A DNA stretch of 64,000 bases, from contig JASAND010006412.1 in NCBI GenBank assembly GCA_030248195.1, positions 1 to 64,000 of the forward strand. The letters are read 5' to 3'. The translations under genes and the position numbers were made by a program. The stretch is from Trissonchulus latispiculum. Lineage: Eukaryota > Nematoda > Enoplea > Enoplida > Ironidae. Under the pieces are notes generated by a model that was not told where the DNA came from, searched no databases, and saw nothing but the letters and a program-made list of their open reading frames with translations. The stretch's first letter is position 1, and every line of letters starts with the position of its first letter. Shown here piece by piece: positions 55,803 to 64,000 of the stretch.

Positions 55803-56216
55803 ATGTACGTGAAACACGGAGTTAAATTGTCAGATAATCAAAAGGCGAAGCTGAAGAATGCTTTCAGAACTGGAAGTGAAACATCATTGATCTTGGGTTA
55901 TGCTGCGCTTAGTGGTCCTGATAATATGCTTTTAACGAGAACTCAATTTCAAAAAGTAAATGAGGCGAAAAGACTGAGAAAAGGGGTTAAACTTTCATTG
56001 TCAAAATCACAGCTTGCAAAGCACGGAGGCCTCCTGCCTTTTTTAGCGCTAGGAATCCCTGCAGCGGTAGCCGGTCTCAAGGCATTGGGAGTAGGAGCGG
56101 CAACGGCTGCAGGGGCGGCGGCAATCAATCAGGTTTTGAAGAAAGCCTCCGGCAAAGGCATGTTCCTGCCGGGCAAAAGGTATGGGAAAGGAATTTACTT
56201 GATGGGAAAGCGTTGA
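55803..56216 (+). CDS. pVI/X-like virion protein with hydrophobic C-terminal segment
   Basis: 137 aa from the ATG at 55,803. A conserved N-terminal part (KLSDNQKAKLKNAF, LLTRTQFQKV, LSLSKSQLAKHGG) precedes a strongly hydrophobic Ala/Gly/Leu segment (about 80-112) and a Gly/Lys-rich tail with GKG sites. This is the usual neighbour of the Polinton protease and is likened to adenovirus membrane-active pVI or core protein X. The start context is TTTAAAAATAATG, not the exact TAAAATG motif. An in-frame TTG lies further upstream but has no support. Confidence 0.65.
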   Translation: MYVKHGVKLSDNQKAKLKNAFRTGSETSLILGYAALSGPDNMLLTRTQFQKVNEAKRLRKGVKLSLSKSQLAKHGGLLPFLALGIPAAVAGLKALGVGAATAAGAAAINQVLKKASGKGMFLPGKRYGKGIYLMGKR

Positions 56217-56617
56217 CTAACCTAGATTTAGGTGAAATGATGAAAAATACAAAAACTTTTCGAGGTATTTTCATGAGGGACACGCTGCCGCTACAGATTC
56301 GGCAGAACGAGTGCGGTATTGTAAATTTAGATAAATTTTCAGGTAGCGGAACTCATTGGGTTTGTTACCTCAACAGTAGAAAGGAGAAACACGTTGAATA
56401 TTTTGATTCATTTGGACTTTACCCTCCATTAGAAGTAGAGCAATACTTGCGAACTTCTGGCAAGGAGCCGGTTTTCAGTACTAGTAAGATTCAACAGTTT
56501 GGTACGAATTTGTGTGGTCCCTATTGTGTACTATACCTTAAACTAAGGAACTTGAGTGTATCGTTTTATGACACGATTGAGTTGATGTCAAAAATTAAAT
56601 TGTGGCATGTAAAATGA
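56213..56617 (+). CDS. Adenain-like cysteine protease
   Basis: It matures capsid proteins. Catalytic residues in order are His in GTHWVCY, Asp in EYFDSFG, Gln in QQFGTN and Cys in NLCGPYC, the adenovirus protease (C5) arrangement. The conserved N-terminal part appears to begin at a TTG (56,213) overlapping the upstream stop; the first ATG is at 56,237. Either the family ATG has mutated to TTG in this copy or the ATG at 56,237 is used, with loss of eight residues. The protease stop overlaps the next gene's ATG. Confidence 0.9.
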   Translation: MTNLDLGEMMKNTKTFRGIFMRDTLPLQIRQNECGIVNLDKFSGSGTHWVCYLNSRKEKHVEYFDSFGLYPPLEVEQYLRTSGKEPVFSTSKIQQFGTNLCGPYCVLYLKLRNLSVSFYDTIELMSKIKLWHVK

Positions 56618-56949
56618 AGGAAATGATGTACACTTTCGTTTTAAATTACACTCAAGAAGAGTCATTCCAGCTACCCAGTAGAGTGAAAACCAGTTGCATT
56701 AAATTACGAAGTAATCAGCCGATTTTCCTTAAAATGCTCGAGCCAGCTATTAACAATAAAATGTTTTTCTCCTCTTATGCTTCAGCCACTGAGGAGGACT
56801 TTTTGGAAAGTGCAAGCTTCTTGGATTCAGACTGGTGTGAAATCAGATTCGAGAAACCGGTTGATTTTGGCAACGTCCACATTAAATCCCACCCTATCGG
56901 TCAAAGCTTAAGGTCTCCAGTTATAATTTGTATGGTAGTTAGAAAATAA
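56614..56949 (+). CDS. Unknown small Polinton protein (111 aa)
   Basis: It starts at ATG 56,614 in TGTAAAATG, overlapping the TGA of the protease (AAAATGA). Mixed composition with a beta-rich second half (SDWCEIRFEKPVDFGNVHI) and no membrane segment or known motif. It is the last gene of the tight rightward block, so probably a minor virion or assembly protein. Confidence 0.65.
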   Translation: MKEMMYTFVLNYTQEESFQLPSRVKTSCIKLRSNQPIFLKMLEPAINNKMFFSSYASATEEDFLESASFLDSDWCEIRFEKPVDFGNVHIKSHPIGQSLRSPVIICMVVRK

Positions 56950-57909
56950 TTCTACTGAATTAGGATGCAAAGAGGGCGAAACAGAGCTTTGCCTAGCTTA
57001 TTCGGAGTTCACAGAATCCAGCGACATTTTCTTAATTTATTGATCAAATGTACAGGTAGGTGTTAGTTGGCTTCTGGATTGAAAGTAGCTGAGCCGAGCT
57101 TTTCAAATGTTTTGCAGAAGCCATTTACATTTCGCATGTCTCATATGGCTTACTTCGCGAACTGGTTTCTGGATAAATGTTCGCACCAAAATCACTTAAC
57201 CGAAACGTTTGGCGATCGTTAAGCTTTTAGAGCATTTTCTAAAATTCCTTGAAGCGAATGTCACAGAATGTAGGTACCAACTTTTGATTTTTGCTCGTAA
57301 GCGTTACTTGTTGACTTAAGCTAGCAGCCAAGCTACTCAGCAGTGAGCGATTTATGTGCAAGAATCACTTTTGATCACTTTCTTGATTGTTATTATATCA
57401 ATGTTAAGTTGAACAACTAAATCCAAAATGAGTTTGAATTAAGCTTGAATTAGCAGTCATGCCTCCTGAGCTAAATCCATTTAGACTGATTAAAACTCCT
57501 CAGCATGACATTAGCTACCTTTAGCCACAACTGTGTTTAAAGATTGTGTGCAAAAGGTGTTTGTGAAACTAAAATTAGCAATTAAAATCTGAAAAAGGTG
57601 AGATTGTAGCAATTATGGTTAACAATTTAACAACCTTTTTTGCCCTTTTTTCATGTGATGCATCTCCATCTTTGGATGCATTTTTTATCACAACTTCTTC
57701 TCTTAACTCTATTGAATCAAGTTTACATCATTATACTCAACACTCCCATAGATCTATCCAGAGACTTTATATAAGCCAAAATCATTTGATCACTATGATT
57801 CCAAGTTGCGTAAGCTTATAAACCAGTTTCAGCGGGAACAGTGTTCCTTTCTGTTCTAGCTTAAACCAATTTTAGCGTAAATACGTAAACGTATTTGCTA
57901 TTTTAGCCA
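56950..57909. promoter_or_regulatory. Long leader ahead of cargo gene
   Basis: 960 bp without a clear gene, unusual in this compact element. There is a TATA-like CTTTATATAAG at about 57,763-57,773, a donor-like AAAAAGGTGAG at about 57,594-57,604, and an acceptor-like TTGCTATTTTAG just before the next ATG. It could be a host-type promoter with a spliced leader. A 68-codon frame at 57,615 lacks motif or context and is not called. Confidence 0.4.
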
Positions 57910-58977
57910 ATGGATTGTGCTCGTCGATCGGAAGTTTGGGTTGCCAGATGGGAAGCTTTCGTATACTCTGTAAATCGCGTCAGCGGGCTGGTTAACACAT
58001 ACGTCAGGAATGGAGAAAACAGAGCTGCGGCTGTGGATGCAATCCTTGACCAAAATTTGGATCGCCAGCTTAGTCAATGCTGGGATGCTGCGCTGGACTC
58101 TGGAGAATCGCATAGGTCTACAAGTCTGCCATCACCTCGCAAGCGCACAAAGCGTTCTAAAGTTTCCGTGGGTAACATTTTTGAAAATTTGCGAAATTCT
58201 CTTCATTCAGAAAACTCCACAGATATTGTTGCAGCTCTTAGGGTAATGCATATTAATGGTGAAACTGAACTAATAAAACAGTTGTGGAAGTTACTTCAGT
58301 CAACGCAGTCAAACAAGGTTCGCCTATTTTTTCACTTAGGACGTCAGCTTGATCAGTATGAGCAATTCCTTGCAAATGTTGATGATAATAATAATGACTC
58401 CGTTAGGTTTGCTCAATTCGTCGAAGACTTGGGCATTGGTATCAGCTATGCTAAGAAAATTAAACAAGCATATATCAATTTAAACCATTGGACCAATCTT
58501 CTCACGACATCTGCATCAATACGGACATTCGCACTGTACTCTTCGCAAATGAAAAGTTATTTGCTTCAACATTCAACTGAATCCACTTTCTGGCAGAAAA
58601 ATCCACTTGAAGGTGATGATGCTTCATCTTTCTTTGCTTCGTTTAAAACTTTAAAAAATGCCAGTCATGTGGAAGTTATATATCATTTCAGACTAATTGA
58701 CAACAAGCTGCCAGAAGTGGATACAGCCTTTCTTGAAAAATTCTGCACCAAATTAGCTGATGTAGATCAGCGCGAAGGTGTTCTGTATCCACCGGCAGGA
58801 AATACTGGTTGCATCCTGGTCACCCATAAACAGGATAAAGTATTGAAATGTCGTCCGTTGTGTCCCGCTGCAAGCAGCCGCGCCGAAGAAGGCACTGCTT
58901 CCTGTGTCAATTTGAATGAATACATTGAAACTGAAGACACTGCAAATATTGTTTTGTGTTTTTGGAAATTTAATTAA
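57910..58977 (+). CDS. Unrecognised 355-aa cargo protein
   Basis: A single intact frame between the structural block and the right TIR. It begins MDCARRSEVWVARWEAF, with a basic stretch near 75-85 (RKRTKRSK, a candidate nuclear signal) and a mainly helical middle. It has several Cys in the last 60 residues (CRPLCPAASS), no metal-binding pattern that I can name, no signal peptide and no membrane helix. The start lacks TAAAATG and is preceded by a 960-bp leader, so it is probably expressed differently from the virion genes. It may be a captured host or viral gene with a regulatory or antiviral-evasion role; that is a guess. Confidence 0.6.
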   Translation: MDCARRSEVWVARWEAFVYSVNRVSGLVNTYVRNGENRAAAVDAILDQNLDRQLSQCWDAALDSGESHRSTSLPSPRKRTKRSKVSVGNIFENLRNSLHSENSTDIVAALRVMHINGETELIKQLWKLLQSTQSNKVRLFFHLGRQLDQYEQFLANVDDNNNDSVRFAQFVEDLGIGISYAKKIKQAYINLNHWTNLLTTSASIRTFALYSSQMKSYLLQHSTESTFWQKNPLEGDDASSFFASFKTLKNASHVEVIYHFRLIDNKLPEVDTAFLEKFCTKLADVDQREGVLYPPAGNTGCILVTHKQDKVLKCRPLCPAASSRAEEGTASCVNLNEYIETEDTANIVLCFWKFN

Positions 58978-59062
58978 ATACTTTGAAATGACAAACTGTT
59001 AAATGACACAATTGAAAGCATTTTCATGACCTTGCAATTAGTGCTGCTATGCTGTAAGTAGC

Positions 59063-59235
59063 GTTCCTCTAGGCAACAGTGTTCCTGGGAACGGTGTTCC
59101 TGGAGACAACGGCGTTCCTAGGAACGGTGTTCCTGGGACAACGGCGTTCCTGGGAACGGTGTTCCTGGAGACAACGGCGTTCCTAGGAACGGTGTTCCTG
59201 GGACAACGGCGTTCCTGGGAACGGTGTTCCTGGAA
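59063..59235. repeat. Palindromic GGAAC...GTTCC minisatellite
   Basis: Units alternate between 33 bp (GGAACGGTGTTCCTGGAGAC...) and 32 bp (GGAACGGTGTTCCTGGGACA...), giving a 65-bp higher-order repeat with about 2.5 copies. Each unit is rich in inverted GGAAC/GTTCC. It directly abuts the right TIR. Confidence 0.85.
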
Positions 59236-59475
59236 CACCCACCCGCTCCGCCTCTGATGCCCTCCCCCCGATCAAAAGTCGAAACTCCAAAACTCGCTCG
59301 TACCTCGAAATCAGGGTCGAACTTTTTCTGGCTTAACTGTTCAGCACGTAGCCAAAAACGGGGACTACAAGCTGGCTTAGACTACGTCATAAGCACACTT
59401 ACTCCGTCACGGGTCCATTTGAATCAAAAGTCGAAACTCTAAAACTCGCTCGTACCTCGAAATCAGGGTCGAAAT
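59236..59475. repeat. Polinton right terminal inverted repeat
   Basis: Complement of 42,584-42,822, again with two internal 50-bp blocks (59,270-59,321 and 59,425-59,473). Confidence 0.95.
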
Positions 59476-59592
59476 GGCCCTCCTATACTACTTAATGGGT
59501 CGCTTTAAACTGAAAGAAAATAAATTGTATTGGGAAAAATTTGCATAGGTTTGCCAATTAAGTAAGCTCCTCACAGCAAAAGTATTCCTTAA

Positions 59593-60325
59593 ACCCAGTT
59601 TACACGACCAAACTTTCGCCAAACCAAACTCAGACCAAACTCAAGTTTGGTGAAAAAAAGTTTGGCAAACTGTCCGTTTACACGAGCAAGCATTAGTTTG
59701 TCGAACGTTTGCCAAACTAGTGCCAAACTTTTGGAGGGAACCAATCAGATTGCGTTTAAAATATACGCCATTTTGTGGCATTTAACGTTTTAAAATCCAT
59801 CATTTTATTAGTGTGCTCATAATCATAGGTGTGGCCGATGCGGAGGGGATTTCCCTCTCTTTCTCCTATAATTTTATAGAAACTGGAACAGTATAAAAAA
59901 CTAAACGCAATATTAATCTTTTAATTTAATTCAATCCTTGTAATTCCATAAGCAAGGATTTTCGGAGTAAAAATTCAGTAAATCAATCTCCTTTTCAAAA
60001 TTCCAACCCGCCATTCAGATAAGCTATTTTATAGAAAAACACAAGTATAGTGGAAGTGCAAAAAATACACAAGGCTAGGACCCAACTGAAGTAATAAAAC
60101 GTAAGTATTGATGTAGTTTATATGCTCCTGTCATGGTCATGTGTTGCAATCTGATTGGCTGTTTTCACCAAACTTTGGAAAAAGTTTGGTCCTACACCAA
60201 ACCCGGTTTGACAGTTTGGTGCGGTTTGGTGTTCGTTTACACGGCCAAATTTTCACCAAACTTTCACCAAACTTGAGTTTGGTCTGAGTTTGGTTTGGTG
60301 AAAGTTTGTTCGTGTAAACTGAGCT
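59593..60325. mobile_element. TTAA-flanked MITE
   Basis: TTAA lies at 59,589-59,592 and at 60,326-60,329. Inside are inverted ends of about 70 bp built from CAGTTTACACGA and repeated CAAACTTGAGTTTGG words. TTAA duplications fit piggyBac-like elements. No transposase is present. Confidence 0.75.
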
Positions 60326-60329
60326 TTAA

Positions 60330-60950
60330 CATACCTATTAACAGGAAAATTAAAATGTCTTCCATTATAGACCTGATATGCACGCATCGACGTAAACTTT
60401 CTAGTTCATAAATTAACGAATTCTTATTTTCAGGAAATATTTAGTTTGCAATAGCTTTATGTGTACTTCCAATTCGGGGCTTTGCAAAATCTAGCCCAAT
60501 TAGAGTCCCTCGCTAGCATACCGGAACAAATTAAGTGATTTGTAAGGAAACTTGGCAGTATTTGCTCTGGCATTAGTTGAAATGCAACGTGCATTAATTA
60601 AAGCCAGATTCAAAGGTTGTCGCTTGTCGGGAATCGCGTGTTGCATGTCGCCTAGTATTTGTACTACGTTACATGTGGGTTGTAGTAGTGACTGAAGGGT
60701 TCACTGGCTGATCTCCCGTCGCAGAATATTTCAGTGCATTGTTTATCTGCCAGAGCACCACAGTTCCTTGGCCAAGTGCAGCCGCAGAATTAAAATATTC
60801 TAAACTCTACAAACTATAAGCCAGTGAATACTGTCGCGACAAGTGACACCCAACAGACGAGTGTGTCTGTTAACCGCCCTTAAGCTTTTTGTTCCACCAC
60901 TCAGCTATGATTTAGTTAAATTCATATTTACTTGACGTAACAATTTTTAG
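60330..60950. other. Noncoding upstream of channel exon
   Basis: Intronic or upstream sequence of the sodium-channel gene. I looked for an exon with a first membrane helix and did not find one. It ends in a likely splice acceptor, CAATTTTTAG. Confidence 0.5.
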
Positions 60951-61568
60951 ATCGTTCAGATATGCATTCATTATAATAAGCGTCCAATCAAGTCCATTGT
61001 GCATCGCTTGTATGACACCAACACTCCATTTCCTTCTGTTACTGCGTGCAATTTGAATCCAGTCAAGCGCTCCATGGCACACACAATAATGGGAGCCACT
61101 AAAGTTGCTAACCTAGCAGCAGAAGTGCAGGCAGCTCAAATAATCAACGATAGCTTGTTTCGCAGCAGCCCTTTCGAGCTTATTCCAAAACTTATGTTTA
61201 TGGAGATGTATAAACAATGGGACAATGTAGCATCTGCTGGCCATCAGCAAGACGAAAATATATTAGATTGTTTTCGGAGAGGCGTTGAATGCAATAGAAG
61301 TCAGGCCGTTCGTCAATGGCAGCACAGTCGTTATGGTAACTGTTTCACTATAACTACCGACTATATAGCGTCAGCTGCCGGACATGACCAGGGGCTCCGC
61401 TTATTGCTATCAGCTCGAACCAAAGAATATTTTCCAGCTGCAAGTCCTGCCCCTGGTTTACGGATTGCTGTTCACGCAAGTGATGAAATACCGTTTCCTG
61501 AGGATCAAGGTTTTACAGTTTCACCCGGAAATGCAGCTGAATTTGCTGTTTCAGTCCAAAAGACAAAG
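60951..61568 (+). CDS. DEG/ENaC sodium channel, exon with extracellular N-terminal part
   Basis: The translation shows the family motif FPSVTACNLNPVK that follows the first membrane helix, then a Cys-containing finger region, GNCFTIT, and GLRLLLSARTKEYFPA...PGLRIAVHASDE, which is the conserved palm region of amiloride-sensitive channels. The acceptor is TTTTTAG at 60,950; the donor is AAG|GTTAGT at 61,568. The frame is open throughout and ends in phase 0. The first helix must lie in an upstream exon, which is not seen in this window. The channel passes sodium across the plasma membrane. Confidence 0.88.
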
Positions 61569-61940
61569 GTTAGTGACATAAGAGTTAACATTGCTCACAT
61601 ACGATTCAATTCTTGTTGCTAACCTGCTTAAACAGTAGTTTGTGTTTTTATATTCCTGTTTTCACTTTTTCTTTCACTTTCTTGGGTATGACATGTAGCA
61701 CAGTAATAATAATAACACAAATAGCATGGCACCATATATAAGCTATAACTGAAGCTAAATCCCAAGATTTATGCGTGTTTCCCTTGCCTTAGACTATGCA
61801 TCACAGCAAATCAGGATAAACAGGTCTTATAAAATCTGAAATAAATTTTGGCATTTCCAAACGTTATTTTTCATTTGCCGCCACTTCCGATGAAAAAACG
61901 ACAGACCATTATTCTCGCGTTATTATTATGATCATTGTTA

Positions 61941-61996
<56 letters not shown>

Positions 61997-62777
61997 TATT
62001 ATTATTATTATTATTCTTTTTATTATTATTATTGTTATTGTTATTATTTGTATTCACCTTATTCGTATTCCTCTTCTTCTTCTTCTTCTTCTTCTTCTTC
62101 TTCTTCTTCTTCTTCTTCTTCTTCTTCTTCTTCTTCGTCTTCTTCTTCTTCTTCTTCTTCTTCTTCTTCTTCTTCTTCTTCTTCTTCTTCTTCTTCTTCT
62201 TTTCTTCTTCTTCTTTTTCTTGTTCCCCCTATTAACTCAAGCTAGGTTGAACACCGGGAGCTAAAATTTGGTGGGTGTGTGGGGGTTAGTCCAAACCTCG
62301 CCCATTTAAATTTCATCGCCCTAGCTCAGCTAGACTACCAGGGCAAGGAATTTATTTTTTTAAATAGTACGGGGGAACCAAGGCAATTCTCAAAAATGGT
62401 AGGGAACTTTTTCTATCTGGTTTGGTTGAAACGTTGGTCCTAGGGCAATTCGGGGACATAGATTCCAAATCCAGTTTGACAAGTTGCACCGGTAGGTTTG
62501 CTAAAATGCCTTAGATTGATATAGTAATTTAACAAAAATGTTTGCTTAACTGTGAGGTATCGTTAAACTAAAACATCCTAATCCCCAACTGCCCACTTAA
62601 TGGCAACCATTTCAACAAAAGAGCGTTAAGAACGGAAAACTAACCTTTGTCATTAATTTTACTAAACATTGAGGCTACAGAATCACCCACCTATAAGAAG
62701 AGGAGGCGGCAAACCATCCATGCCAATCTATCTCGTTTCTAATGATTGCTGTTGTGCTGCTGCTTTGTTGTTTTCAG
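61569..62777. other. Intron with microsatellites
   Basis: Holds (ATT)n (about 61,940-62,050) and (CTT)n (about 62,068-62,214). The remaining sequence at 62,260-62,480 resembles repeat DNA (CCAAGGCAATTCTC...). It ends TTGTTTTCAG. Confidence 0.7.
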
Positions 62778-63050
62778 CGTTTGCCGTTACCATATGGTGG
62801 TGTTGACTGCGTTGATGGGAATAAGTTCGAAGCAATGCCACATTTTCTGAAAATTTTTAATTGTGAAAGTCATCATTATTACACATACTCTAATGCAGCA
62901 TGCATGAAGTCGTGTTTGATTGTACTGGTTGCTAGAAACTGCAACTGTGTTGATGCTGGTCAGGTCCCTAGAAATCTTGTTGAAAAAGAAATGGGCACAA
63001 TCAGATCCTGCGATTGTGCGTCGCAGAACGACACAATTTGCATCATGCAA
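62778..63050 (+). CDS. DEG/ENaC channel, Cys-rich middle exon
   Basis: 91 codons, phase 0 on both sides. It begins RLPLPYG, followed by YTYSNAACMKSCLIVLV and CNCVDAG, the conserved Cys-rich domain of the extracellular loop that forms disulphides. Acceptor TTTTCAG at 62,777, donor CAA|GTAAGC. It joins the previous exon in frame. Confidence 0.88.
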
Positions 63051-63344
63051 GTAAGCGCTTCTTCAAATAAGCAATATGCACTTTCTGAAAATACAATACA
63101 TCTCCCTTGAAATATTTTTGTTTGTATAATTTGGAAGATAGATAGCTCCAAAAATTGTATGGAACATCAAGAAATTCAATTGTTTTCAAGAATAGTTACT
63201 TAGCTCCTCCGAGTATTGCACAACAGCAAGAATTGTTTTTCCAGGTTGGTCGCCGGATCAGACCTAAATAGTGATTCTGTAAACCTGTGCATACAACAAA
63301 AGCTGCAACATTAATTTTATTGAATCAATTGTCTCTGTTCGTAG

Positions 63345-63599
63345 ACAACCGATGAAACCATGCTGAACAAGTATTGTGAAAATTTGTGCCCACAGGCGTG
63401 TCAAGAAACAAAGTACTTAGTAACCTTCTCCGTCCACGAATTGATCAGCACAGAGTTTGTGAACGAGCAGTATGTGAAACCAGTTCTGAAACCTTTGCTA
63501 CCAGTGCTGGAAAAGTTCTTATCTGGAGGATTGTCTACAGATGAAGCAGATATGGAGGCCGAGGAAGAGATATCAAGTTTTATGGCAAGCAGTTCTTAA
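63345..63599 (+). CDS. DEG/ENaC channel, exon after Cys-rich domain
   Basis: Acceptor TTCGTAG at 63,344; the frame gives YCENLCPQACQETKYLVTFSVHE, the last conserved Cys cluster. It then diverges into a stretch (KPLLPVLEKF...) and a stop at 63,597-63,599. The second membrane helix, essential for the pore, is not in this frame. Either splicing leaves the exon before the stop for a downstream exon beyond the window, or the gene is truncated. I could not fix the donor. Confidence 0.7.
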   Translation, partial: TTDETMLNKYCENLCPQACQETKYLVTFSVHELISTEFVNEQYVKPVLKPLLPVLEKFLSGGLSTDEADMEAEEEISSFMASSS

Positions 63600-64000
63600 A
63601 TGTTTATTAACTTTTAATTGCTGCATGGACTGTGGAATCTATGGCACATAGATAGTTTACGTTTACGTATTAATAGATACTGCTGGCAAAGTCTGCAACC
63701 TAATGAATTGCTACGTGAAATTTAGGTTCTTCATGTGATATCCGACAACTAAAGCTGTTTTTAAAATAGCCCACTTCATTTAACATTTTCATTAATGAGT
63801 TACAGTGACATCAGTTCTGTTCCGTTCGTTTGTCGCACCCTTTACGATTTGAAATTGTCGAGCTTTGCCCTCAGTTTTTTGTATGTGGGCTGGTGCAAGC
63901 TTCTTTGGCGCGTTGTTTCTTACGTTCTTTCATGTAGCAGTGTACTGTTTTATATAGCAGTTTTGGGTGATTGGTTGAGGTGCATCCTTCGAATCCTATA
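63600..64000. other. Noncoding right edge
   Basis: No exon, repeat or gene is recognised. Confidence 0.4.

Larger units (their letters stand above)
42584..59475. mobile_element. Polinton (Maverick) DNA transposon / integrated adintovirus-like element
   Basis: A 16.9-kb element bounded by 240-bp terminal inverted repeats. It encodes the full Polinton set: protein-primed polymerase B, retrovirus-type integrase, A32-type packaging ATPase, adenain-like protease, major capsid protein and penton-like minor capsid protein, plus a VLTF3-like factor, a collagen-stalk protein and several small proteins. Genes are in two divergent blocks. No 6-bp target duplication is visible (TGTGGG on the left, GGCCCT on the right). 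Three frameshifts suggest decay or assembly error. Identity as a Polinton is certain from gene content; whether it still forms particles is not known. Confidence 0.97.

Noticed and set aside
57615..57821. 68-codon frame in the cargo leader
   Set aside because: No motif, no TAAAATG start, Ser/Leu-rich random-like composition.
59047..59238. Minus-strand repeat protein (RNTVPRNAV)
   Set aside because: Translation of the palindromic minisatellite beside the right TIR.
61928..62264. Poly-Leu, poly-Ser and poly-Ile frames
   Set aside because: Translations of ATT and CTT microsatellites in an intron.

Overview
This is animal (metazoan) nuclear DNA. The evidence is a spliced DEG/ENaC sodium-channel gene at the right end (three phase-0 exons with GT-AG introns), together with a CR1/L2-type LINE, Penelope, hAT-like and TA-target elements, satellites and a Polinton (Maverick). 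I cannot name the species. The repeat load suggests an invertebrate, but that is inference.

Layout. From 1 to about 42.6 kb there are no convincing host genes, only nested repeats. These include TA-flanked inverted-repeat elements whose ends carry GGGAAAAAACCC-like motifs; a decayed LINE (about 4.2-8.7 kb) split by one of them and lying between two 185-bp inverted arms; two arrays of a 146-bp satellite (9.0-10.6 and 12.3-13.6 kb); several hAT-like elements with exact 8-bp target duplications; a 1.1-kb palindrome (25.5-26.7 kb); a many-layered nest (26.9-32.2 kb); and Penelope GIY-YIG fragments in two near-identical inverted arms (22.1-23.0 and 40.9-41.8 kb).

From 42,584 to 59,475 lies a nearly complete 16.9-kb Polinton with 240-bp terminal inverted repeats. 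Minus-strand block, starting from the central divergent promoter region: packaging ATPase, collagen-stalk fibre-like protein, 45-aa zinc ribbon, integrase with chromodomain, duplicated acidic protein, small zinc finger protein, and protein-primed DNA polymerase B with N-terminal zinc fingers. Plus-strand block: structural protein of unknown role, penton-like minor capsid protein, basic protein, major capsid protein, a pVI/X-like protein, adenain-like protease, a 111-aa protein and an unrecognised 355-aa cargo gene. At the left end a VLTF3-like (poxvirus-type late transcription factor) gene faces polB. Frameshifts are visible in polB, in the 288-aa gene and in the acidic protein gene, so this copy is probably decaying, or the assembly has indels.

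The most interesting signal is that 12 of the 16 Polinton genes start with exactly TAAAATG, often with the stop codon of the previous gene overlapping it. This resembles the TAAAT(G) initiator of poxvirus late promoters, in an element that also carries a VLTF3-like gene. I propose a virus-type late transcription system in an animal Polinton. The VLTF3-like gene is bracketed by a duplicated piece of the polB 3' end, which suggests how it was acquired.

From 59.5 to 64 kb there is a TTAA-flanked MITE, then exons of the DEG/ENaC channel, with microsatellites in the first intron.
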